64,000 nt of DNA from Pseudomonas fluorescens NCIMB 11764 (GTDB lineage Bacteria > Pseudomonadota > Gammaproteobacteria > Pseudomonadales > Pseudomonadaceae). The position numbers and the translations under genes are program-made. Of the stretch, positions 1 to 8,655 are shown in pieces; positions within the stretch are counted from its first letter, which is position 1, and each line of letters opens with the position of its first letter. The stretch is from the NCBI RefSeq assembly GCF_000293885.2, contig NZ_CP010945.1, forward strand, positions 6,654,001 to 6,718,000, read 5' to 3'. The notes beneath the pieces were generated by a model. The model saw only the letters and a program-made list of their open reading frames with translations. It was not told where the DNA came from and did not search any database.

Positions 1-1
1 C

Positions 2-1069
2 GGCTCCGAGAACAAGTCGAAAATGGCCATGCTCAACCCGTCCGACTCGATCGTCGACTGGGTATTGAAGACCGTTCCGACCATGGGCGCCGGCTGGTGC
101 CCACCGGGCATGCTCGGCATCGGCATCGGCGGTACCGCCGAGAAAGCCGCGGTGATGGCCAAGGAAGTGTTGATGGAATCCATCGACATTCACGAGCTGA
201 AAAAGCGCGGCCCGTCCAACCGTATCGAAGAGATGCGCCTGGAGCTGTTCGAGAAGGTCAACCAGCTGGGCATCGGCGCCCAGGGCCTGGGTGGCCTGAC
301 CACCGTGCTCGACGTGAAGATCATGGATTACCCGACCCACGCCGCTTCGTTGCCGGTGTGCATGATCCCGAACTGCGCCGCCACCCGTCACGCGCACTTT
401 GTATTGGATGGCTCCGGCCCGGCGACCCTGGAAGCGCCACCGCTGGACGCCTACCCGGAAATCGTCTGGGAAGCCGGCCCGTCGGCCCGTCGCGTCAACC
501 TCGACACCCTGACCCCGGAAGACGTGCAGAGCTGGAAGCCGGGCGAAACCGTCCTGCTCAACGGCAAGATGCTCACCGGTCGCGACGCCGCGCACAAGCG
601 CATGGTCGAGATGCTGAACAAGGGTGAAACCCTGCCAGTGGACCTCAAAGGTCGCTTCATCTACTACGTCGGCCCGGTTGATCCGGTGCGCGAAGAAGTC
701 GTTGGCCCTGCCGGTCCGACCACTGCAACGCGGATGGACAAGTTCACCCGTCAGATCCTCGAGCAAACCGGCCTGCTGGGCATGATCGGCAAATCCGAGC
801 GCGGCCCTACCGCGATCGACGCGATCAAGGACCACAAGGCCGTTTACCTGATGGCAGTGGGCGGCGCGGCTTACCTGGTGGCGCAAGCGATCAAGAAGTC
901 TCGCGTGGTGGCTTTCGCCGAACTGGGCATGGAAGCGATCTACGAGTTCGACGTGAAAGACATGCCGGTGACGGTTGCGGTGGATAGCAAGGGTGAGTCG
1001 GTGCATATCACTGGGCCTGCTATCTGGCAGAAGAAGATCAGTGAGAGTCTGGCGGTGGAAGTGCAGTAA
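2..1069 (+). CDS. fumA: Fumarate hydratase class I, 3' part (5' end outside window)
   Basis: This is the C-terminal 355 residues of an iron-sulfur (class I) fumarase, which interconverts fumarate and malate in the TCA cycle in the cytosol. The open frame runs in from base 2, so the true start is upstream; the family is about 507 residues. Family-typical segments include GAGWCPPGMLGIGIGGT, GAQGLGGLTT, the cysteine-containing VCMIPNCAATRHAHF, and the C-terminal beta domain with KGRFIYYVGPVDPV and VGPAGPTTATRMD. The last part (GSKGESVHITGP-like) is the usual end of the family. The gene ends in TAA and is followed at once by an intrinsic terminator, so it is transcriptionally separate from the toxin genes downstream. 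Identification is firm; the fumA/fumB naming in Pseudomonas varies. Confidence 0.95.
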   Translation, partial: GSENKSKMAMLNPSDSIVDWVLKTVPTMGAGWCPPGMLGIGIGGTAEKAAVMAKEVLMESIDIHELKKRGPSNRIEEMRLELFEKVNQLGIGAQGLGGLTTVLDVKIMDYPTHAASLPVCMIPNCAATRHAHFVLDGSGPATLEAPPLDAYPEIVWEAGPSARRVNLDTLTPEDVQSWKPGETVLLNGKMLTGRDAAHKRMVEMLNKGETLPVDLKGRFIYYVGPVDPVREEVVGPAGPTTATRMDKFTRQILEQTGLLGMIGKSERGPTAIDAIKDHKAVYLMAVGGAAYLVAQAIKKSRVVAFAELGMEAIYEFDVKDMPVTVAVDSKGESVHITGPAIWQKKISESLAVEVQ

Positions 1070-1092
1070 GTTACGCTGCCCCCCCTGAAAAG

Positions 1093-1127
1093 AACCGGCC
1101 TGTTGGTGACGACAGCCGGTTTTTTTT
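1093..1127 (+). terminator. Intrinsic terminator after fumA
   Basis: AACCGGC (1093-1099) pairs with GCCGGTT (1115-1121), and the run of T continues to 1127. Confidence 0.85.
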
Positions 1128-1251
1128 CGCCTGGAGTAGCCAGGGATTTTCCCGGCCAACAAGGCAGACCTGTCAGATATGACAGGTCACAACCACCGCC
1201 TCCCCTGATAAGTTGAATGCACTTGTGCGTCCTTGTCAGGTGGAAACGGAA

Positions 1252-4200
1252 ATGGCCACGGAAGAACAAAAAGGCACTATCAATATTTCAGCTCCCGCCC
1301 AACCGAAAATCGGTGGCGCCATTGCCAGCTTTGGCGGCTGGGGGGCAGTGGGCACGACAGGTTCGGCCTCGTTGGCCATACCGCTGCCCGTTTCCCAGGC
1401 GCCCAACCGGGAAATGGTGCCGGCCCTTTCGCTTGGCTACAGCAGTCACGTGGGCAACAGTATTTTCGGTATTGGCTGGCATTTGACCGTGAATGCGATA
1501 ACGGTGCGCACGAGCAAGGGCGTTCCGCTGTACGACAAGCGCAAGGATCTGCTGGTCGGCGCCGACGGCGAAACCTGGATGCCGGAGCTGGATGCCGACG
1601 GCGAGATCGTTGACAGACTCGTCACCCTCGGGACAACCAGCTATCGAGCCATTCGCTATCAGCCACGCATCGAGGGCGGTTTTGCCAAAATCGAACGGCT
1701 GATCAGTGACGACGATGCGGCAGGTTTCTGGCTGATTCATAGCGCCGATGGCAATCGCCATGTCTATGGCAAGACACTGGCGTCGCGCCGGGCGGAACCA
1801 AGGGACGAGAGCAAAGCGCTGGAACCTGAACGCGTCGGGGTCTGGCTGCTGGACGAAACCGTCACTCCCCGCGGTGAGCACATCGTCTATGAATACAAGG
1901 CCGAAACGGAAAAACCGGTCGCGCCGGATTTTCGCGACTATCGTGCCCAGCGGTATCTGCACCGGGTGCTCTATGGCAATGCAGTGGCGGAGCCTGAACT
2001 GTACTCGCTGAAAGTCGGTGAATGGAAAGACGTCGACTTCCATTTTCATCTGCTGTTCGATTACGGCGAACGCAGTCACGACCTGACGCAAATACCGGTA
2101 TACGGTCCACCTTACACATCGGGCGGCGATCAGTACGGCGAATGGCTGGAACGCAGCGACCCGTTCTGGAATCACGATTACGGATTTGAACTGGGCACTC
2201 GACGTCTGTGCAGACAAGTCATGATGTTTCACCATTTCCGCGACGAACTGGGTAACTCACCGAAACTGGTTCAACGGCTTCTTCTGGAGCACCACCAAGG
2301 CGCGCTGGACTACAACCATCTGACTGCCGCTCATCTTCAGGCTTACGGCAAGCAAGACGATATCGAGAGCCGGCCACCGTTCGAATTCAACTACGCGCCC
2401 TTCGATCTGGAAAAAGCTGATCAACCCGGCTGGAAAGCGTTCCCGCAGATGCCAGGCCTCAATGACGGTCAGCGTTACCAGTTGGTGGATTTGTACAGCA
2501 AAGGTATGCCCGGCATTTTATGCCGCTATGACAAGGCCTGGTATTACCGCGAACCGTTGCGCGATAACTACCCCAGCGATGACGTTCGCTACGGCGACTT
2601 GAAAGAACTGCCATACATTCCGCTGGCCGACAGCAGTAAATCGCTGCGTCAGACGCTCACTGACCTGAACGGTGACGGCAAGCTCGAATGGGGCGTACAC
2701 GCCCCGACCATGAACGGCTGTTTCACCCTGAATCCTGACCGCCAGTGGTCAGGATTTGTCCCCTATAAAGCCTTTCCGCTGGAATATTTCCATCCTCAGG
2801 CGCAAATGACCGATCTGGTCGGCGACGGTCGCACTCACGTGGCCCTGATCGGCAGCAACAGTGTGCGTTTGTACACAAATCTGGGCGATGACCAGGGGTT
2901 CAGTGCCGGCCGGAATGTTGAACACGACAAAGACGATGCCCTGCCACTGCCGAGCAATTCAGAAACCGAAGTGGTGGGCTTCAGTGATGTACTGGGCAGC
3001 GGCAAACAGCACCTGTTCCGTATCCGTCACAACAGCCTGGAGTGCTGGCCCAACCTCGGCCATGGGCGCTTCGGGACAAGAATCGTGCTCAGCTCACCAA
3101 CGTTTCCTTACGAGACATTCAATGCCTCGCAAGTGCTCCTGGCGGACCTCGACGGTTCAGGCGCAACGGACCTGATCTACCTGCAATCCGACGGATTTCT
3201 GATCTTCATGAACCACTGCGGCAAGGGCTTCGTCACCGAACCTGTCGAAGTGCCCTGGCCCGAAGGCGTGCGCTACGATCGGTTGTGTCAGGTCACCACG
3301 GCGGACCTGCTGGGAATGGGTTGCACCAGCCTGATCCTGACCGTACCGCACATGTCTCCCCGGCACTGGCGCTACGATTTCGTCAACGCCAAGCCCTACC
3401 TGGTCAACCGCAGCAACAACAACATGGGCGCCCTCAGCTTTATCGACTATCGCAGTTCGGCGCAGGAGTTCCTCGATGAGGAATACGAACATCACCTGAT
3501 CGACAAGGACGCCGTCGTCGAGTCCGAACTGCCATTCGCCATGCATCTGGTCAAGCGCCAGACTCAGGTCGATGAAATCACCGGCAATAAACTGACCCAG
3601 CTCATGAGTTACCGCCAGGGTTACTACGACCCCTTCGAACGGGAGTTTCGCGGTTTTGGCCTGTTATTGCAGACCGACACCGAAGCCACCGAAGCGGTAC
3701 GTGCAACCTTGGGGTTCACCGCTCCGATCCTGAGTAAAACCTGGTTTCACGTTGGCAAATCCATTAATCAGCCAAGGGTCGGGTATTACAGCGACGATGC
3801 GCAGGCTGTTGCGCTGCAACCGACCAAACTGGAACGCTTCCACCTACGGGACAGGGTTGGAGAACCGCTTGAGCCTGACGAGGAAACGACCCGCCAGATC
3901 GCACGATCGCTCAGTGGCTCGACATTGCGCTCTGAAGTGTTCGCTTTGGATAATCCAGTGGTGCCCTATGCGGTGACGGAAGCTCGCTTTCTGGTGCGCC
4001 TGCTGCGGGCGAAAAGCGAGCACTACCCCTATGCCGTGCTGCAACCCATGGCGCTGGAATCGATCAGCTATCAGTACGAACCTGAAATGCCCGACGATCC
4101 ACGCTGCGAGCACACCCTCAATCTGAAATGGGATGAGTTCGGCAGTCCGCTGCACGCCTTCATCGTCTACTACGCACGGCGCAAAACCGACGAAACACCG

Positions 4201-5898
4201 CCCTTCGACGACGAGCATGACAACCGATACTGGAAGGACGCCCACGATGAGGCGCAACAGCGCTGGTATCTGACCGAGTCCAAGGCCGAACTCATCCATC
4301 TGTACGATGAAGCGACCTGGAAACCGGGAACGCCTTTTCGACTGGGGTTGCCGTATCGCGAGCGCGGGAATGCGCTGGTACTGGAAAAGGCGCAGTTAAG
4401 TATCAAGGATATCCATCACGAGAATTTCCTGGCGTGGAGCGAGGACGAGGGGGAGTGGGCGAAGCAGTCGGTGCTCGCCGGCATGTCGATGCAGTTATAC
4501 ATTGACCCTGCCACCCACCAGACCATGGAAAAAGGCGACGCGACAATTCACGCGCTGCCTGGCTACGTGGAAATCGCCGAACTGGATGCCCACGCCTTGA
4601 GCGCTTACGACAAACTCAAGGATGATCAGGGGCAGATGCCTTTCAATCTCAAGGAGAAGCTTGAATCCCCCGAAGTGGGCTATCACATCATGAAGTGGTT
4701 CCTGCCCGAGGTGGAACAGGCCGAGCCTGATGATCCGACCGATGCGAAAAACTACCTGTGGTCCGTGCACCGTGGTTTCCCGCGCTACCTTGGTCCGGAG
4801 GGTTTCTACAATGTCGAATCCTTCCAGCAGACGCAAAGTCACGGCGTCACGAAAGTCACGTATGACCCCTACTGGTGCCTGCACACGGCAATCGAGTTAC
4901 CGGACGGTTGTGTCACCCAGATCCTCGATGTCGATTACTGCACGTTCTTGCCCGCAGCCATCAAAGACCCCAACCAAAACACTCAGGAAGCGTGTTACAA
5001 CGCCTTTGGCGAAGTGTTGGTCACCAGTTTTCATGGCACCGAACTGGGCCTGCCAGTGGGCTTCGATCCGCTACAGGACTACGTGCGCCCTACAGATCGC
5101 AGCCCGGCTCACGCCATCGAATCGCCCAAGGTTGCCATCGGCAACTTCGCCATGGCCATGTTCAGCGATGCATTGAGCTGGATGGGGCAAATCCCCAAGA
5201 CCGAGTCACCGGGTGCGCAATGGTTGGCCTGGGCACGGGAACAAGGCTTTGTGTTGCCCAGCGGGCATCTCTGCGATCGCGCCCGCCAGCACGTGCTGGC
5301 GCTCGAAAACCCGAGTGCGCAAGAACAGCTTCTTCAGCAATACGTCGACGCCGCCCACCGAGAACCTGTTCACGTCGCCACCTTGCAAGCGGACCGTTAC
5401 CCGGGTGATCCGGAGTTACAGATTCGCATCGCCATCCTCCATCAGGATGGCTTTGGCCGGGTGCTGCAAACCAAACAGGAAGTCGAGCCTGGCAAGGCCT
5501 GGGTGGTGCTGGAAGACGGCACGCTGAAACTCAAGGAAGATGGCCAGCCGGAAGAAGCCGAAGCCACACGGCGCTGGCGGGTCAGCGAACCGGTCGAATA
5601 CAACAACAAGGGCGAGAAAGTGCGCATCTACCGGCCTTACTTCGCGGATCAGTTCCGACGTATCAACGATGACTCGCTACGCGTGTTCGCCTATCACGAC
5701 CAGCAGTTCTACGACGCCGCCGGCCGACCGACCCACACCATCCTGGCAAAAAAAATGCCGCAAGGCGAAAATTCGGAACTCAAACCGTTGCGCCGGGAAC
5801 AGCGCTACCGCTGCTGGTACGTCATCGCCTTCGATGAAAACGATCTGTTTGATGAACCACCCGCAGCAACACGGCGCCTCAACAGAACGCTGCATTGA
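1252..5898 (+). CDS. Insecticidal toxin complex B component (TcB; SpvB/TcdB/TcaC-like)
   Basis: A 1548-residue protein of the toxin-complex TcB type. With TcC it forms the closed cocoon that holds the cytotoxic payload and docks on a TcA pore. The N-terminal ~350 residues match the SpvB domain (ISAPAQPKIGGAIASFGG, then SASLAIPLPV and PALSLGYSS). FG-GAP/VCBS-like beta-propeller repeats follow (LTDLNGDGKLEWGV; LLADLDGSGATDLIYLQSDG), then the TcdB middle regions and YD/Rhs-like strands (ILHQDGFGRVLQTKQEV). ATG at 1252 is chosen; the frame is also open to a TTG at 1213, but the conserved N-terminal domain starts soon after 1252. The stop overlaps the TcC start (TGATG), so the two are probably translationally coupled. 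TcdB proteins are usually ~1450-1500 residues, so it appears intact. No TcA gene is present within the window. Confidence 0.9.
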   Translation: MATEEQKGTINISAPAQPKIGGAIASFGGWGAVGTTGSASLAIPLPVSQAPNREMVPALSLGYSSHVGNSIFGIGWHLTVNAITVRTSKGVPLYDKRKDLLVGADGETWMPELDADGEIVDRLVTLGTTSYRAIRYQPRIEGGFAKIERLISDDDAAGFWLIHSADGNRHVYGKTLASRRAEPRDESKALEPERVGVWLLDETVTPRGEHIVYEYKAETEKPVAPDFRDYRAQRYLHRVLYGNAVAEPELYSLKVGEWKDVDFHFHLLFDYGERSHDLTQIPVYGPPYTSGGDQYGEWLERSDPFWNHDYGFELGTRRLCRQVMMFHHFRDELGNSPKLVQRLLLEHHQGALDYNHLTAAHLQAYGKQDDIESRPPFEFNYAPFDLEKADQPGWKAFPQMPGLNDGQRYQLVDLYSKGMPGILCRYDKAWYYREPLRDNYPSDDVRYGDLKELPYIPLADSSKSLRQTLTDLNGDGKLEWGVHAPTMNGCFTLNPDRQWSGFVPYKAFPLEYFHPQAQMTDLVGDGRTHVALIGSNSVRLYTNLGDDQGFSAGRNVEHDKDDALPLPSNSETEVVGFSDVLGSGKQHLFRIRHNSLECWPNLGHGRFGTRIVLSSPTFPYETFNASQVLLADLDGSGATDLIYLQSDGFLIFMNHCGKGFVTEPVEVPWPEGVRYDRLCQVTTADLLGMGCTSLILTVPHMSPRHWRYDFVNAKPYLVNRSNNNMGALSFIDYRSSAQEFLDEEYEHHLIDKDAVVESELPFAMHLVKRQTQVDEITGNKLTQLMSYRQGYYDPFEREFRGFGLLLQTDTEATEAVRATLGFTAPILSKTWFHVGKSINQPRVGYYSDDAQAVALQPTKLERFHLRDRVGEPLEPDEETTRQIARSLSGSTLRSEVFALDNPVVPYAVTEARFLVRLLRAKSEHYPYAVLQPMALESISYQYEPEMPDDPRCEHTLNLKWDEFGSPLHAFIVYYARRKTDETPPFDDEHDNRYWKDAHDEAQQRWYLTESKAELIHLYDEATWKPGTPFRLGLPYRERGNALVLEKAQLSIKDIHHENFLAWSEDEGEWAKQSVLAGMSMQLYIDPATHQTMEKGDATIHALPGYVEIAELDAHALSAYDKLKDDQGQMPFNLKEKLESPEVGYHIMKWFLPEVEQAEPDDPTDAKNYLWSVHRGFPRYLGPEGFYNVESFQQTQSHGVTKVTYDPYWCLHTAIELPDGCVTQILDVDYCTFLPAAIKDPNQNTQEACYNAFGEVLVTSFHGTELGLPVGFDPLQDYVRPTDRSPAHAIESPKVAIGNFAMAMFSDALSWMGQIPKTESPGAQWLAWAREQGFVLPSGHLCDRARQHVLALENPSAQEQLLQQYVDAAHREPVHVATLQADRYPGDPELQIRIAILHQDGFGRVLQTKQEVEPGKAWVVLEDGTLKLKEDGQPEEAEATRRWRVSEPVEYNNKGEKVRIYRPYFADQFRRINDDSLRVFAYHDQQFYDAAGRPTHTILAKKMPQGENSELKPLRREQRYRCWYVIAFDENDLFDEPPAATRRLNRTLH

Positions 5899-8558
5899 TG
5901 CCAGCCATTGATGAACAAACTCCACACGTTGGAGTCATCGACAACCGTAACCTGTCAGTACGTGAGGTGGCGTACTGGCGGCGGGACGCCAGCGAACTCA
6001 AGCCTGAATCGCGGGTGACGGCTCAGCAGTACGACGCGGCCGGCCGTTTGGTTGCGCAACGGGATCCGCGCTTCCTCGCGCCTGGGTCCCGCCCGAACAC
6101 GGCCACGGTTTACAGCTTGTCCGGCACTGCGTTGTGCACTGAAAATCTCGACGCCGGATGGCGCCTGGGTTTACCGGACGGGACCGGGCAAATGCGCGAG
6201 CATTGGGATGGTCGAGGCAGTCATTGGCAGCTTGATTACGACGTACAGCGACGGCTGACAGCAGTCCATGAGCACATGCAGGGCTTGACCGTACGCACCG
6301 TTGAACGCCTGACCTATGCCGACAACGCGGGCGAATTTGCCAAGCGCAACCAGTGCGGGCAACTGATCCGCCACGATGATCGAGCCGGTGCAGTGTGGCT
6401 CGACCAGCAGGCACTCAGCGGCGGAGTCGTCCGGCAACGTCGACGGTTTTTACCGGACCAATGCGAAGTCCATCCCCACTGGCCCGTTGTCGAAGCGGAA
6501 CGCGACACCCTGTTGCAACCCGGCGTGGGGTACACCACCACCGCCCGCTTCGGGTCGCTGGGACAAGTGCTTGAGCAAACCGATGCCGGAAGTCACCGAC
6601 AGCACTTCAGCCTTGATCGCGCCGGGCAATTGCAGCGCATTGACCTGACCCTCGAATCTCAAGGCCGGCAACCGCTGTTGAAAGCGGCGAGCTACAACGC
6701 CGAAGGCCAACTGCTGACTCAGCTGACCGGCAACGACGTCACCAGCAGTGCGACCTACGAGGCAGCAGGCGGTCGGCTGGAACGCTTGACCGCCATCACC
6801 TCGGCAGGCGTTCGTTTGCAGGATCTGCGCTTTGAGTACGACCCGGTCGGCAACATTCTGCGACTGCTGGACCACACCCAACCCATCACGTTTTTCGCCA
6901 ACCAGCGTGTAGAGGCAGCAAACACTTTTTCCTACGACAGCCTTTACCAGCTGACCTGCGCCACGGGTCGTGAGACCGCCAATGCCGGTCAGCCCCCCGG
7001 TTTGCCGGAACTCATCATTCCCAGTCCCATCGATCCTGGCAGGCTACTCAACTACACCGAGTATTACGAGTACGACGCGGGCGGTAACCGCACCGGGTTG
7101 CGCCATGTCAGTGATAGAAATCCGTTCAGGCAACAGCTGCGCGTCGATCCGCACAGCAACCGCGCCTTGCCCTGGAACGAGGGTGACGACGAACCGGACT
7201 TCCTGCGTGACTTCGACGCGAATGGCAATCTGCAACGGCTGGTTCCCGGTGCTCAGGCGATGAACTGGGATGCGCTGAATCAGCTACAAAGCGTGACCAC
7301 CGTTCGCCGCACGACCGCCGCCGATGACGGTGAAGGGTATCGCTACAGCGCTGGCGGTGAACGGGTCGTCAAATTCAGTGCCCAACAGGGCAGCGCCGTT
7401 ACCCACCGACGTGTCGTCCATTACTTGCCCGGACTGGAAGTGCGCACAACCGAAGACGACGAAGAACTTCAGGTCATCTGCGTTCCACTGGCTCGTGGCA
7501 GCGTGCGGTGCCTGCATTGGGTCAAGGGCAAACCCGATGATATCGACGCTGATCAACTGCGCTACAGCGTCGACGATCATGTGGGGTCTTGCAGTCTGGA
7601 ACTGGACGAGCACGCAGGTGTGATCAGTCATGAAGGCTATTACCCATTTGGCGGTACAGCCTGGTGGGCGGCTCGTTCGCGTGTTGATGCCGATTACAAG
7701 ACCATTCGGTATTCGGGCAAGGAACGGAATGCTTGCGGGCTTTATTATTATGGGTTTCGGTATTACGCGCCGTGGTTGGGGCGATGGGTGAATCCGGATC
7801 CCGCTGGCTCGGTGGACGGCCTCAACTTGTATTGGTTCTGCGGCAATAACCCCGTCTGCAGGACAGATTCTGATGGGCGTACGTGGGGGCCGGCTGACGA
7901 TGAGTATGTAGAAGAATTATTCAAATATAGAGTTGAATATGAAGCGCTGCCTTCTCCTGCACCCGAACTGAATGATGAGTCCATGGATTATCAGGACTCT
8001 GCTAAAAGCCAGGTCCCGCCGCCCCCACCGACGGCTGATCAAAAGGCCGTCCTCGACATTCTGAATGCGGACCCCGATCAACCCGATCACCATTGGAACG
8101 ATGCAAACTTGCTGGAAAGAACCAGCTTTGGCGGCAAAGTGTACCGGGCAGATCGGCGTAAGCCTGAAGAGGTGCTAAACGAGGGGTTCGAAGCTTCAAC
8201 TGAGTTCACTGCCGTCAGTAAAATGATCTGTAACGAGGCGTTGATTGTCGCGGAGACGCTCGAAGGGGCGCTTTTTTACGCAGCACAATCGCCAAATGGT
8301 TATTATTTCTATGAGATCGATGCCAAAGATGTAGGTGGCGTCTCCTTGCTTGAAAACCTGATACTCAATACACCAAGAATGCTTCAACACCTTGATGCCG
8401 AACCCACCAGCAGCCCGTCCAGTCAAACCGGGCTGGCCAACAGAATGCATGAAGCACATTTGAGTATTGATGATCTGAGATCGAACAGACGTGCTGTAGT
8501 GTCGTTGGGGCAACTGCCACAAGAAATGGAACGCATGCGCCAGAGAATCAACTTCTGA
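5898..8558 (+). CDS. Insecticidal toxin complex C component (TccC-like Rhs protein) with variable C-terminal toxin domain
   Basis: An 886-residue TcC protein, made right after TcB (stop/start overlap TGATG). Residues ~1-660 are YD/Rhs repeats ending in the Rhs-associated core (RYYAPWLGRW at 621-630, then the DPAG..DGLNLY..NNP region to ~652), where TcC proteins cleave themselves with aspartates of this region. A ~226-residue tail follows that is unrelated to the repeats: a spacer with PPPPPTAD, then VYRADRRKPEEVLNEGF at 748-764 and GYYFYEIDAKDV. The VYRxDxR-PEE-GF pattern is the first catalytic motif (Arg) of cholera/pertussis-type ADP-ribosyltransferases. The tail is visibly richer in A/T than the core, as expected for exchangeable Rhs tips. 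The TcC call is firm; the tail function is inference. Confidence 0.9.
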   Translation: MPAIDEQTPHVGVIDNRNLSVREVAYWRRDASELKPESRVTAQQYDAAGRLVAQRDPRFLAPGSRPNTATVYSLSGTALCTENLDAGWRLGLPDGTGQMREHWDGRGSHWQLDYDVQRRLTAVHEHMQGLTVRTVERLTYADNAGEFAKRNQCGQLIRHDDRAGAVWLDQQALSGGVVRQRRRFLPDQCEVHPHWPVVEAERDTLLQPGVGYTTTARFGSLGQVLEQTDAGSHRQHFSLDRAGQLQRIDLTLESQGRQPLLKAASYNAEGQLLTQLTGNDVTSSATYEAAGGRLERLTAITSAGVRLQDLRFEYDPVGNILRLLDHTQPITFFANQRVEAANTFSYDSLYQLTCATGRETANAGQPPGLPELIIPSPIDPGRLLNYTEYYEYDAGGNRTGLRHVSDRNPFRQQLRVDPHSNRALPWNEGDDEPDFLRDFDANGNLQRLVPGAQAMNWDALNQLQSVTTVRRTTAADDGEGYRYSAGGERVVKFSAQQGSAVTHRRVVHYLPGLEVRTTEDDEELQVICVPLARGSVRCLHWVKGKPDDIDADQLRYSVDDHVGSCSLELDEHAGVISHEGYYPFGGTAWWAARSRVDADYKTIRYSGKERNACGLYYYGFRYYAPWLGRWVNPDPAGSVDGLNLYWFCGNNPVCRTDSDGRTWGPADDEYVEELFKYRVEYEALPSPAPELNDESMDYQDSAKSQVPPPPPTADQKAVLDILNADPDQPDHHWNDANLLERTSFGGKVYRADRRKPEEVLNEGFEASTEFTAVSKMICNEALIVAETLEGALFYAAQSPNGYYFYEIDAKDVGGVSLLENLILNTPRMLQHLDAEPTSSPSSQTGLANRMHEAHLSIDDLRSNRRAVVSLGQLPQEMERMRQRINF
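7878..8555 (+). other. Hypervariable toxin tail of TcC, candidate ADP-ribosyltransferase domain
   Basis: This part encodes TcC residues 661-886. R750 in VYRADRR is the candidate NAD-binding arginine. FTAVSK (in place of a canonical S-T-S strand) and GYYFYEID are candidate core strands. E in HEAHLSIDDL, or a nearby glutamate, is a candidate catalytic residue. The canonical Ser-Thr-Ser motif is not evident, so the assignment rests mainly on the first motif and the domain's position. Base composition changes near 7880, directly after the DxDG end of the Rhs core. Confidence 0.55.
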
Positions 8559-8655
8559 TAAGTCAAGAAGGCGGCCGATGTCATGAGATGATCGCTGGCG
8601 CAAGACAGCCCACATGCTATCTTGCGCCTCCTATCGTCAGTCTGACTCGCGCTCC

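Noticed and set aside
1213..1251. TTG start for TcB at 1213
   Set aside because: No ribosome site, and the 13 extra residues precede the conserved N-terminal domain; ATG 1252 fits better.
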